From Toxorhynchites rutilus septentrionalis (taxonomy: Eukaryota; Arthropoda; Insecta; Diptera; Culicidae): a stretch of 64,000 bases of DNA. The stretch lies in the NCBI RefSeq assembly GCF_029784135.1, contig NC_073744.1, positions 71,908,593-71,972,592 on the forward strand, given 5' to 3'. The notes under the pieces were generated by a model. That model was not told where the DNA came from, made no database searches, and was given only the letters and a program-made list of their open reading frames with translations. The stretch's first letter is position 1. Each line of letters begins with the position of its first letter. Shown here piece after piece: positions 1-9,751 of this stretch. Both the position numbers and the translations under genes were made by a program.

Positions 1-2194
1 AGTCACTTGATTGCACTGTGAATAATGTGCTGTATGTGCCACAGTTACGTTGCAATTTATTTTCGGTATTGAAAGTGGAAAAAGCTGGCATGCGTGTAGT
101 GTTCGAAGATGGTAGAGCGAAAATTTTCAACAAATCCGAACTAGTTGCTTGTGGTACACGTCGAGATATGAAATGGATTTTCACTTTCACTCGTTGGAGA
201 ATAGGGCATGTGAAACGTCGTTGTCTTCGTGCGGTCATATACGGAAAGATTTTGAGTTGTGGCACCGTCGGTTTGGCCACATTAGTGAGAAAAACCTGAG
301 AGTTCTTGCGCAGAACGAATCGGTGATAGGTTTAAAGCTAAATCCGAACATGAACAGTGAAGTGATCGTGTGTGGACCCTGTGTCGAAGGAAAACAAGGA
401 GACAACCGTTTTCGTCGCGGAATGGATAACGAGCTGGTGCATTCGGACGTAGGTGGCCCTGAAACGCCGGTAGGACTGTGCGGATCGAAATATTTTCTGA
501 CCTTTATCGATGACTGGAGCCATTTTTGTGTTGTGTACTTAATTGAGTCAAAGGATGAAGTGTTGGAATGTTTCATGGCGTACGGGGCAATGGTGGCGGC
601 CAAGTTCGAAAGGCGGATTTCCCGCTTGAGAAGTGACAACGGTGGCGAATACAGTGGAAAGCGTTTTAGGCGATACTGCAGGTCAAAAGGAATCCAACAA
701 GAATTCACTGTGCCGTATACTCCGGAGCAAAACGGCGTGAGCGAGCGAATGAATCGTACCCTTATAGAAAAAGCGAGAGCGATGCTACAGGATTCTGGGA
801 TAAGTAAGACATTCTGGGGTCAGGCGGTCCAGACGGCCGCGTATTTGGTCAACAGAAGTCCGAACAGTGCGTTAGATTCGAACAAAACTCCGTTCGAATT
901 ATGGGAGTCGCGAAAGCCGGATATTTCGAAAATTCGAGTTTTTGGGTGCCAAGTGTTTACTCACATTCCGAAGGAACTGCGAAAGAAATTGGATCCGAAG
1001 TCGTGGCAAGGTTTATTTGTTGGTTACTCTCCGAATGGCTATAGGTTATGGGATCCGAAAAAAGAAGAAATCGTCGTTGCTCGTGACGTGGTGTTTGTGG
1101 AAACTGGAACACCATCGAATGCTGTTGATAGGGCAAACTATGAGGACAATTTGCTGTCTATACCTCGAAATACTGATGAATCGGATGACCAGTATGCGGA
1201 TGAGGATTATTCTGATGAAGAATATGGAAGCTTTTTGGAAGATTCGGCTGTGGAAGATCCGAATGTGGAAGCAGAGCTGAATCAGGAGGCAGAAGCGGAA
1301 CCTGTAGTTGGTAATGCAGGTCGAACAGTTCGTCACCGGAAACCCCCGGAATGGCATAAGGATTTTGAGGTCGAATACGCTGGGTTCGCATTGAGCGCTA
1401 TGAATTTTATTGATAACATTCCGAGCACGATTGCTGAGCTGCGGAAGGGCGATGACTGGGATCGTTGGAAGAAGACGATTGAAGATGAGATGGACTCGTT
1501 GAGACGTAACAACACCTGGACGCTGACGTGCCTTCCTGAGGGCCGAACTGCGATTACCTGTAAATGGGTCTTTCGAGTTAAGCATGGAAGTGGCAGAGCT
1601 GCTGACCGGTACAAAGCTAGACTCGTGGCGAGGGGCTTTGAGCAGAAAAGAGGGTTCGACTACAACGAGACGTACTCTCCAGTAGCGAAGCTGGATACCC
1701 TTCGAGTTGTTTTGACATTGGCGAATAGGGAACGCATGCATTTACACCAAATGGATGTGAAGACTGCGTTTTTGAACGGTAAACTAGACGAGGAAATATT
1801 TATGACTCAACCAGATGGGTTTGAGCAGGGGAAAGACCTTTTTTGTCGTTTGGACCGTTCCCTTTATGGTTTAAAGCTAGCGTCCAGAGCGTGGAATGAA
1901 CGATTTCACTTATTCATCGTGAAGCAAGGTTTCGTGCGCATCGAGAACGATCAGTGTTTGTATACACGAGGTGAAGGAAAGAACAGAGTCATCGTAGTAC
2001 TCTACGTAGATGACATCTTATTGGCCAGTTCATCTCTGAAGGAGTTGGAAGCCGAAAAGAAAAGTTTTTTGAAGGAATTCGAAATGACCGATGTAGGTGA
2101 TGTAAAACAGTTTTTGGGAATAACTGTGGAACGAGATATCCCGAACGGAATCATGCGGATTCATCAGCGAGATTATTTTGATAACTTAGCATAG
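1..2194 (+). pseudogene. Ty1/copia retrotransposon pol (integrase-RT), truncated and frameshifted
   Basis: This is the central part of a copia-type polyprotein that enters from the left edge. Positions 18-180 read the end of the protease/pre-integrase linker (LYVPQLRCNLFSV). A frameshift near 170-185 then moves to the long frame 149-2194. In that frame come a GAG-pre-integrase zinc finger (HRRFGH then CGPC, residues ~39-80) and an integrase core with D (HSDVGG), D (SDNGGEY) and E (GVSERMN). A copia reverse transcriptase follows, with KARLVARG, DVKTAFLNG and the catalytic YVDD. The frame stops at 2194, right after the thumb region, so RNase H and the 3' LTR are missing. The 5' LTR and gag would lie outside the window. 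The frameshift and 3' loss mean that this copy cannot move by itself. Confidence 0.95.
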
Positions 2195-2232
2195 GCATTT
2201 TTTTGACCACCTCAAAAAAATGCCTATGCTAA
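2186..2232. repeat. Perfect 21-bp inverted repeat with 5-nt loop at the copia breakpoint
   Basis: The left arm is 2186-2206 and the right arm 2212-2232, with CCACC between them. The arms (TTAGCATAGGCA... and its complement) match at every position. The left arm begins inside the last copia codons, and the right arm runs into a repeat starting TATCAGCTTAATCGGACTT. It could be a fold-back repair scar or a hairpin source. Confidence 0.9.
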
Positions 2233-2490
2233 ATATCAGCTTAATCGGACTTAAGGGAAGTGGCGCAAAGCGGCCAAAGTTTGAGTTTTTTTGAAAATCG
2301 AAATTAATTTGAAATTAAAAAAATGGTGCTTAATGTCTTAAAATTGCATGAAACGTCGAGATCTACTGTCATCTCGAAAAAATGTTTGCGTCAAAAATCG
2401 ACACTCTGAGACTTTTTCGGAATACGTATTTTTTACGTAAATTTTCGATGTAAGAGTAAATCTTGACGAATCATACAATTTTGTGACATC
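2233..2490. repeat. AT-rich dispersed repeat, also present at 18340-18620
   Basis: There is no coding potential. The phrases CTTAATCGGACTT, TTTGAGTTTTTTTGAAAATCG and TTAAAATTGCATGAAAC recur, rearranged, at 18340-18620. This suggests a shared ancient repeat of unknown class. Confidence 0.55.
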
Positions 2491-4373
2491 TATTTCTATA
2501 CCGGGGTGTAAAATCAAAGTTTCGAAAACGAAAGCGTTACGCCGGAGACCGAGATTTTGAGTGTTAATAGCTCCTAAACAACTGAACGCAATGGTATGAT
2601 AAACACTTCATTCGAAAGATAAAATGTCTATGCGTTCTATACTTGTTACTTTCTGATCCAAAAACTTGTTTCAATAGTCTTAAATTTGCTTTCAAAACAG
2701 GCTATTGAAATCACCAATCGGTATATAAGCGAGCGCCGCTCGGAAATCCACTCAGTTCTAATTGAACAGCGATTGGAGCATGTTGTCGCTGTTGTGGTGA
2801 AGCTCTTCATTTATCATAAAAGCGCGGATGAACGGTGTCACCAAGAGCCTGTTTGTGCACCTTAGGCCAGAAGGGAATCCAGCAGGAGGAGAGTGATGCC
2901 ACAAACGGTTCCCCGGGAAGATCTCGAAGAAGCCGCTACACACACACACACACACATACACGCGTGGAATTCTTTCCGTTTGGATGCCATTCAGCATCGA
3001 GAAAGATTCGGAAAATAATCTGTCAATTCCTCTGGGAATTTAAAAATACATTCATGTGAAAGAGTTTATTTGAATGTTTTCTATCCATGTAACACTGTGA
3101 CCAAATATGTTTCAATGAAGTGCTATTAACAGATGGTTATCGAGTTAGCATAAACCACTGGTGGGCTTCCAGTATCGAGGCAACTGTGGAAATATCTAAT
3201 CGTTACTGAAAATAATCTGTCAGTTCCTCTGGGGATTTAAAAATACATTCATGTGAAAGAGTTTATTTTAATGTTTTCTATCCATGTAACACTGTGACCA
3301 AATACATTTGGTTTTGTGATTTTTCAATCAATCGCAATTAACAGGATAGCTTCTGAAGATTATTCTTCTCCATCAGTAGGATATTTCCGTATCCAATATT
3401 GTATGCGCCCGCAATCGATTATTGCTCAGTCGCCGAAAGTTCCGAGCTCAGAGAGTTCATTCCCCTCTAGTTTGCCTTCCAAATTGCCACCGTAAACCAC
3501 GCCTTCTCTCGATTCAATCACGCACAAAAAGCATACTTAAGCGATATTCTGGTGGTGAGACGCATTCATTTTTCGTGAGGACATCGACAAGACAACATCG
3601 TTGCTGAGGATGCTGGACGGCGAAGGATCGAGACCTGCCCTGAAACGCAAGCACTTTTTTGAAACTGTGAGAGAGCACAGAGAAGCCGATCCTTCAGGAG
3701 AAGAGAAGGTGACCATCGAAGCAGCCGCTACACATACACATACACGCACGGAATTCTTTCCGTTTGGATGCCATTCAGCATCGAGAAAGATCCGGAAAAT
3801 AATCTGCCAGATCCTCTAGGAATTTAAAAATACATTCATGTGAAAGAGTTTATTTGAATGTTTTCTATCCATGTAACACTGTGACCAAATATGTTTCAAT
3901 GAAGTGCTATTAACAGATGGTTATCGAGTTAGCATTAACCACTGGTGGGCTTCCAGTATCGAGGAAAATGTGGAAATATCTAATCGTTACTGAAAATAAT
4001 CTGCCAGTTCCTCTGGGAATTTAAAATTACATTCATGTGAAAGAGTTTATTTTGATGTTTTCTACCCATGTAACACTGTGACCAAATATGTTTCAATCAA
4101 GTGCTATGAACAGATGGTTATCGAGTTAGCATTAACCACCGGTGGGCTTCCAGTATCGAGGAAAATGTGGAAATATCTAATCGTTACTGAAAATAATCTG
4201 CCAGTTCCTCTGGGAATTTAAAATTAAATTCATGTGAAAGAGTTTATTTTAATGTTTTCTATCCATGTAACACTGTGACCAAATACATTTGGTTTTGTGA
4301 TTTTTCAATCAATCGCAATTAACAGGATAGCTTCTGAAGATTATTCTTCCCCATCAGTAGGATATTTCCGTTT
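2491..4373 (+). mobile_element. GPE-1: truncated chimeric repeat with promoter cassettes and 198-bp repeats
   Basis: From CTATACCGGGGTGTAAAATC onward it matches the intact copies at 15344, 19711 and 26741. The terminal GACGTAGGACTACGTC is missing at the left, and the right end stops in the second cassette's neighbourhood at about 4373. It contains a CCAAT-TATATAAG-TCAGTT promoter block (about 2717-2757), a (CA)n run at 2938-2958, a second cassette beginning near 3395, and several ~198-bp units carrying the phrase CCACTGGTGGGCTTCCAGTATCG. The short open frames inside it are not conserved and look incidental. Confidence 0.75.
2717..2760 (+). promoter_or_regulatory. TATA-initiator promoter-like block of GPE-1
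   Basis: CCAAT is followed at once by TATATAAG and, about 30 nt downstream, by CTCAGTT. This is the textbook spacing of an arthropod RNA polymerase II core promoter. The same block is kept at 15586, 19958 and 26988. Confidence 0.6.
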
Positions 4374-5127
4374 TTGAAATTCGAGATGACCTTTTTCATT
4401 GGCACCCTTCTGTCCATATTCCCCCCACTACATGTCCATATCACCCGCATCGACAAAAATGTACTACTTTTCGGCTTGTTTTAATTTCCAAAAAAACATT
4501 GGAAAATACATTTTTATAAAAAAATTGGACATTTATTTTTAAACGCGTTCATTCCCTAACTGGACACGACGGTTAGAAACAGTCGTAAAAATTGTCGCAT
4601 TTGCTGTTGACAGATGAATATGTCAAGAGTGACAAATTCTATTATCGTCTTTGCCGATTATTTTGATTTTGCGAGTATTTTCGTGAAATTCAAAAGATAT
4701 ATGATAGCATGGAAAATTCAAGTTTTAAAAACGTTCAGCATCGTCGGGCTAACATCAACACAAAACATTATTGTTTGTACGACTGCTACTACATGGAATT
4801 TTTATAATCACATTTAGTTTAAATCTACAAGAAGTCTAAATCGGCCTGGATTGTAGATTATGAACGTTGAGGATGGAAGGATAAATCTTAGCGAATATTA
4901 CATGCATATGGAATTAACTTGGAGGAGAGCTACGCAGATACGCCAAGTAGAGATCGAAAGATTTGTTGATTAATTAAACTGTTTTCAATGAATTTTCATC
5001 AACTCTTGTTTCTTGACGATGTTTTCTTTGTAAATAGAGAGATCATGCGCAACCGAGGATACGGAATTATATGATAAAAGTTAATATCATATAGTATTTG
5101 CGCTCCTTTGGAATAATTTCTCTCTTC
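4374..5127. other. Intergenic, AT-rich; repeat fragment at 4405-4510
   Basis: CCATATTCCCCCCACTA and the following ~90 bases recur at about 53425-53510, inside a TTAA-flanked MITE. The rest shows nothing that I can assign. Confidence 0.45.
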
Positions 5128-5290
5128 GTAACGACTTACTGTCCTTTTTACAGTCCAATTGAAGTTATTTTTGGATTGTATAAGAAATATTTGAAATAGA
5201 GTAAAAATACGCCACTATCGAGTGCTGTTGAAGCCGCGCTCGCTAAATTTAATTTATATGACTGCACAGAACTGTTTCCAAACTCACACA
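5128..5290 (+). pseudogene. DDE transposase C-terminal remnant (Tc1/IS630-like)
   Basis: The frame starting at 5128 reads ...TYCPFYSPIEVIFGLYKKYLK, then a stop, then a short tail ending TELFP. The PYSP-x-NPIE-like block (here PFYSPIE) holds the last catalytic Glu of Tc1/IS630 DDE transposases. Only this C-terminal block is recognisable. It carries an in-frame stop, and no TIRs were found nearby. The assignment rests on one motif. Confidence 0.45.
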
Positions 5291-5431
5291 AAACATAAAT
5301 TTCATAAATGCGGTAAATTCATTCCATCGGTTATCTATTAATAAAGTACAAAATTGATAAATGTTTTCTTTATTTCATTCATCAGTCAAATCCGTGCAAG
5401 AAAATCAGTACTAAATCTAGTGATTATTATC

Positions 5432-5598
5432 GTTAGCATGAGTAATTTTGGATGCTTTGGATTTGTTTTCCTCTGGCGGCAACGAAGAGTTCATTTGATC
5501 CAACAATGAAAGAGAATTCCATTTGAGCTTTGAGTTCGTCTATCTGTCATCTGGCATAAACATACGAAGCATTCATAACGAGGGAATCTATTCGTTTA
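5432..5598 (-). pseudogene. Distal half of a gene fragment split by a TIR element
   Basis: On the minus strand this reads YKRIDSLVMNASYVYAR, an in-frame TGA, then QIDELKAQMEFSF and on to a stop. It abuts the 5-bp target duplication of the 5604-8673 element. Its other half is the open frame at 8683-8925. The gene is not recognised. The stop shows that it is not functional as read here. Confidence 0.4.
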
Positions 5599-6637
5599 TA
5601 TTAGGTCGTATGAATAAAAAAAAGTATTTACTTATTCTGCCCGTTTCCAAGTAAAGTAAACTTTCCTATTATTTACTTGAATCCGTATGAATAAAAGTTT
5701 ACTTTACTAATTTGATTTTCGACATAGTCATAGTTTTTACTTTGTCAAACATCTATCAACTGATTGTTTACGTTTCGTTTCAAAACGTTTTTTTTTTTGA
5801 CAAAGCGTGAGTTCGCTATGAAAAAGGAATAGTGTCGACGTCTGGTGGCGACTTTCAATTAGGGACCATAGTTTGGGTCCCTATCTCGTTAGTGTAATAC
5901 CTATCATATTAGAAGACACGAAGCCAAATGTTAAAATTTGAATGAAAATGTTCACATCATGTTATTTAATCACTTAAAACACTTTTTTCCGACTTTTATT
6001 TAACCCTTTGTCTATACATTTCCAACATCATTACTGAAACTTTTCATTATAATATAAAGTTGTCTTCAAAAACAATATCGTACAAGATTTTTTCACCACC
6101 TGCAAACAAAAGTGTTTTTCATGTAATCAGAATGCCAAATTGGTACGGGAAGGTTATTTTTCATTCATAATTTAAATTTTAAAAACGTGTTCATTCCGCC
6201 TGAAAATCAATCAATTTTTTGACGTAGGACTACGTCTAACCGGAAGATATAGGGGGTGAAATGGAAATCTAGGCACTGAACAAGTAGGAAAAAATGCAAG
6301 ATTTGGAACGCTTATAACTCGAGCATTTCTCAATAGATCGCAAAGGTTTTTGCATCAATTGATAGCAAATATATCTACGCATCTATCATAACGAATAACA
6401 TTTCATTTTTCTTGAGATAAATAATTGAATAATTGTGAAATATCAAGCATTGTCCAAATGCACTATGTGCCCATTTTTGATTGGTCCATTTTGTGCTCCT
6501 CAAATCGTACCGACCAAAACGGGCAACCAGAGCAGCAGCGAAATAGAATGAAGCACGATTGGAAAGGAAAAAGAAAAAAATATGAACGAAACATTGGTCG
6601 CAGTCTCACACATGCATAATTCTCGAGCCAGCCAGTC

Positions 6638-6740
6638 AGCTTAAAAATCCCCGCTCCGCTGCCGTAACGATCATTCTCATTCAAACCGTACACCACATCA
6701 GTTCGCATCACAACACATCAACAAACCAACCCAAGCAGCC
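6638..6740 (+). promoter_or_regulatory. Histone-type core promoter and 5' leader of the H2A-like gene
   Basis: A TTAAAAA TATA-like box at about 6641 is followed ~30 nt later by TCATTC initiator-like sequence. A short A/C-rich leader without introns then runs directly into ATG 6741. This compact layout is usual for replication-dependent histone genes. Confidence 0.5.
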
Positions 6741-7013
6741 ATGTCTGGACATGGCAAAGGAGGAAAAGTGAAGGGAAAGGCAAAATCCCGCTCGAACCGT
6801 GTTGGTCTGGAGTTTCCCGCAAGGGTAGCTAGGCCGAGCCGGCGTTATATAGTTTCGGCCGCCGAAGTGATCGAGTTAGCTGGCAAAGCTGCTCGCGACG
6901 ATAAGAAACCCCGCATTCGGAACAGAACACATTCGGTTCGGTGGACATCAAGACAACAGGCAGTTGCAGCGAGTGGCGAGTGGCAAACGCAATCGAAAAA
7001 CGGCATCGGGTAG
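6741..7013 (+). pseudogene. Histone H2A-derived pseudogene inside GPE
   Basis: The first ~25 residues ([18 protein letters not shown]...) follow the H2A N-terminal tail closely. The frame then loses most of the histone fold (L1, alpha-2 region) and resumes with [18 protein letters not shown], matching the H2A alpha-3/alpha-C segment EVLELAGNAARDNKKTRI. It then drifts and stops at 7013, 90 residues in all against about 124 for H2A. Losing the central fold means that the product could not form a normal H2A-H2B dimer. It has no introns, and histone stem-loops lie downstream, as expected for a replication-dependent gene captured as DNA together with its control regions. It is the only frame in this element with family similarity. 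Confidence 0.85.
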
Positions 7014-7152
7014 CATAAGAAAAAAGTTTGTTCTTTATACAAACTGCTTTGGTGGCAAATCCAGAACAAGGCGGCATCGAGGGCGTTCGAAATGGTTTTT
7101 TTCAAAACCACGAGTACTAAGTTTTCTAAATTTGAACCATTCCATAAAACAA

Positions 7153-7168
7153 GGCGCTTTTCAGGGCC
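7153..7168 (+). terminator. Histone mRNA 3' stem-loop (copy 1)
   Basis: GGCGCTTTTCAGGGCC fits the histone 3'-end stem-loop consensus: a 6-bp stem with one mismatch and a UUUC loop. It is followed by a purine-rich AAAAAAGAG resembling a histone downstream element. It lies 140 bases after the H2A-like stop. Confidence 0.75.
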
Positions 7169-7742
7169 ATTAAACCTTCCAAAAAAGAGTTTAGGAAATA
7201 CAGTTCAATGCTTTCTAAAACATTATCCAAAATAAAAATAAAACACAAATTGATGTTTTCATAATTTGTTTGCCAGGATCTGATGAGTATGTGAATTTGG
7301 CAGTTGTTCTGAGCTTATTGATAGTTGGGGACTTTCCTGATTATTCAATTTTCACCAATTCTTAAATTGTTCCCAGATTGAAAGTACATTAATTTACAAT
7401 TAGTTCGACATTTAGCTAATTGGACGGACATGTAATGCGACTTATTTAGTTGGACATTTTTGTAAACATAGAGATCCAAATTATGACCCAAATTGAAAGT
7501 CGACACTGTACCACTGTCATCGCAAATGTTCAATTACAGGTTAAAATCGCCTCCAATGCGACACTGAGTGGTGCTTCGGCACGTCGCATTGAATGTAATT
7601 TACTGTACAACATGTCACAAAGCTGGATGAGAGAAAATTTTCCAACTGTGAAAGCTGTGGCGAGTGGCAACAAATCGCTAAACAGGAAGGTTTAGCCGAA
7701 GACGATGGGGATATCGAGTGATAACAAAACAATAAACTCTTT

Positions 7743-7758
7743 AATCCTGAAAAGGACC
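7743..7758 (-). terminator. Degenerate histone-type stem-loop on the minus strand
   Basis: The minus strand reads GGTCCTTTTCAGGATT: a UUUC loop and six pairs, two of them G-U, followed by AAAGAG. It is weaker than the other copies. Confidence 0.45.
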
Positions 7759-7947
7759 CTTTTTAGCCTGCATGTGAATCCAACGAGCGAACAAATCGTA
7801 ATGAATGTATTTTTTTGCCATCGCTCCCTTTTAACGCTCATTCGTACGTCTCGATGGACTCGCCCCTCTGACTGAGTCTGCCGATTTGTCTCTATCCTGT
7901 GAGTGTGTACCGCTGGAGTTCTAAATTGGAACCATTCCATAAAACAA

Positions 7948-7963
7948 GGCGCTTTTCAGGGCC
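7948..7963 (+). terminator. Histone mRNA 3' stem-loop (copy 2, duplicated segment)
   Basis: It is identical to copy 1 and lies within the repeated ~95-bp segment 7922-8016. Confidence 0.75.
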
Positions 7964-8127
7964 ATTAAACCTTCCAAAAAAGAGTTTAGGAAATACAGTT
8001 CAATGCTTTCTAAAACAAATGGTCGTGATGGACGTACATGGGGATCAAAGACAATGTAAAGATGTATTCCATGTACGGGGCTAGGTGGTGAGCCTTCATA
8101 AAAAAAACGCAAAAACACAACGCCAAA

Positions 8128-8143
8128 GGTTCTTTTCAGAACC
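8128..8143 (+). terminator. Histone mRNA 3' stem-loop (copy 3, perfect)
   Basis: GGTTCTTTTCAGAACC is a perfect 6-bp stem with a UUUC loop. It is flanked by CAAA upstream and ACCA downstream, as in animal histone mRNAs, and AAAGAG follows at about 8158. Confidence 0.85.
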
Positions 8144-8682
8144 ACCAACATGTTCATAAAGAGTAAACAATAAACTAATCAATTTTTCAGGTAGATAGGT
8201 AGGTATTCACGTAGGAGAAGAAAATAAAACAATATATTTAAAATATATATTTAACAAAAGCTGTCCCCTTTGTATAGTCCTACGTCACTCCGGTTATGTC
8301 CCCGACATTACCCACCCGTCTTTTTTACGCTCCCCTAAACTAGTAAACGAAGCTCAATGCCATCAATGCGGATCGTTAACTTGTTTAACTTCAAGCGCAA
8401 GATAGCAGCATTAAACATAAATCGGATTGACATCAAAACGAATGATAGTGTTTTCAGATCCAAAGTATGCTCATGAACATACTTGATAATAACGAAGTAA
8501 ATACTTGATGAATGCTGTTTTATCCATACGAAATCAGCCAAACATCCATTTTCGAAAAGTAAATACTTTGTTGTTTCTTTTATTCATACTAAACGTAGTA
8601 AAAACTTAATCTCACTGCTCGACTGCTCGAATGAAGTAAAGTAAAGGTGAATTTTGTTTTTATTCATACGGCCTATTATAAG

Positions 8683-8925
8683 CCACTTGTAGACCATGAC
8701 GTGTTGCTGGAAATTGGGTTGGATTGGGTTCGGCAGAGCTTTGGTCATTACCTTTGAACACCCATCTTCCGGTTGTGCAAGGATGTGATTCACCCGCTTT
8801 TCCACGAAGCGTGTAGTGTAGTGCAAGGGCGTTGCGCTCAACTGGACGATGCAGTCGAAAATTTCCTCAGTGGCGGACGCTCTTGATTCGTCTTGTTGTT
8901 TGACGTTCAGTAATTTCTTACTCAT
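8683..8925 (-). pseudogene. Unrecognised gene fragment (81 codons) interrupted by a TIR element
   Basis: An open minus-strand frame starts at ATG 8925 (MSKKLLNVKQQDESRASATE...) and runs 81 codons to KW at 8683. The 5604-8673 element then begins. Removing that element would not restore an open frame, since a stop follows at once, so the fragment had probably already decayed. The composition looks like a soluble cellular protein rather than a transposon protein, but I do not recognise the family. The likely continuation is at 5432-5598. Confidence 0.45.
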
Positions 8926-9743
8926 TATTTCCCATAATGTATGTGATTGTTTGCAACGGAATGTTTAAAAACGTAGACTTCAACTCAGCTTCCACACCAT
9001 TTCTATGACAACTTGGTGTTCATACTCAAATCATGTATCCTTATTCCGTGTTTCAAAACAATGTTCTTTCAAACACCGGCCTTATCCGCAGTGTGCTTGA
9101 CTGCCTATTTCACACTTTTTTCACGTGAAACAAAATCCTTGAAAATTTTCCAAATGCACCGACGAAATTTGGAGAATGTACGTTTTATGTATATCGGGAC
9201 TGAACGATTGTGAAATCTCTCATCAAAATGGAACCAATACCTTCGTTGTTGATAGATTAATGGTGACGTGCCATTTCTATAGATCCACAATTTGAAGCTG
9301 TATCATCGACCGAATCCTAAAAAAACGAGTTTTGGTATCACTGTTTTTTAGAGTTAAAGTTAGATAACAATGATCTATTTTCTTACTATTTTGGAAGATT
9401 ATTCGTTTCCTTTGGTATTTTCAACGTCGTTACTATCATGTCACTCCTGAAACTCCAAATCATGGAATTCAACATCCTCAACAGGAAACTCGTTTGAAGA
9501 GTCATTGATTTTCTGGAATGCTATATATGTTTATAATTACAGAAAAAATAGTATCTCTACCATAAAGTTCCATATCAAACCTTTTTTCTGTAAACTATTT
9601 CACCAGTACACATCACATTTCCATTATATCACGCAATTTTTTTTGGCGTGTACAGTCGGAACCTTACTGTATTATGTGCGATTCACATAGAATGTTACGG
9701 AAAAGAACGTTTGCGTTTCTTCAACGTCTCCATCAATTCACAC
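8926..9743. other. Intergenic, nothing assignable
   Basis: AT-rich sequence with only short unsupported frames. No repeat with visible ends was found. Confidence 0.5.
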
Positions 9744-9751
9744 ATGCAGTC

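Larger units (their letters stand above)
6221..8320 (+). mobile_element. GPE-H2A: chimeric repeat carrying an H2A-derived gene
   Basis: The left end is GACGTAGGACTACGTC (6221). The right end has AGTCCTACGTCA followed by CATTACCCACCCGTC (to 8320). Both sides are flanked by TTTTTT (6215-6220, 8321-8326). Comparison with the related repeat at 61660-61700, which lacks the insert, supports these borders. Inside are an H2A-like promoter, the degenerate H2A frame, three histone 3' stem-loop motifs and a ~95-bp direct duplication (7125-7223 and 7922-8016). No transposase or reverse transcriptase is visible, so movement would need a partner element. Confidence 0.75.
5604..8673. mobile_element. TIR element (GGCCGTATGAATAAAA ends), host of GPE-H2A
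   Basis: The left end is GGTCGTATGAATAAAA and the right end, read on the minus strand, is GGCCGTATGAATAAAA. They are flanked by the direct repeat TATTA (5599-5603 and 8674-8678). The internal segments 5830-6215 and 8321-8450 resemble a related, uninterrupted repeat at 61320-61750 (GTGTCGACGTCTGGTGG and following). There is no transposase. GPE-H2A is inserted inside. Superfamily not assigned. Confidence 0.7.

Noticed and set aside
6741..7013. A functional variant H2A
   Set aside because: The central histone fold is deleted and the C-terminal part drifts, so a working histone is not plausible.
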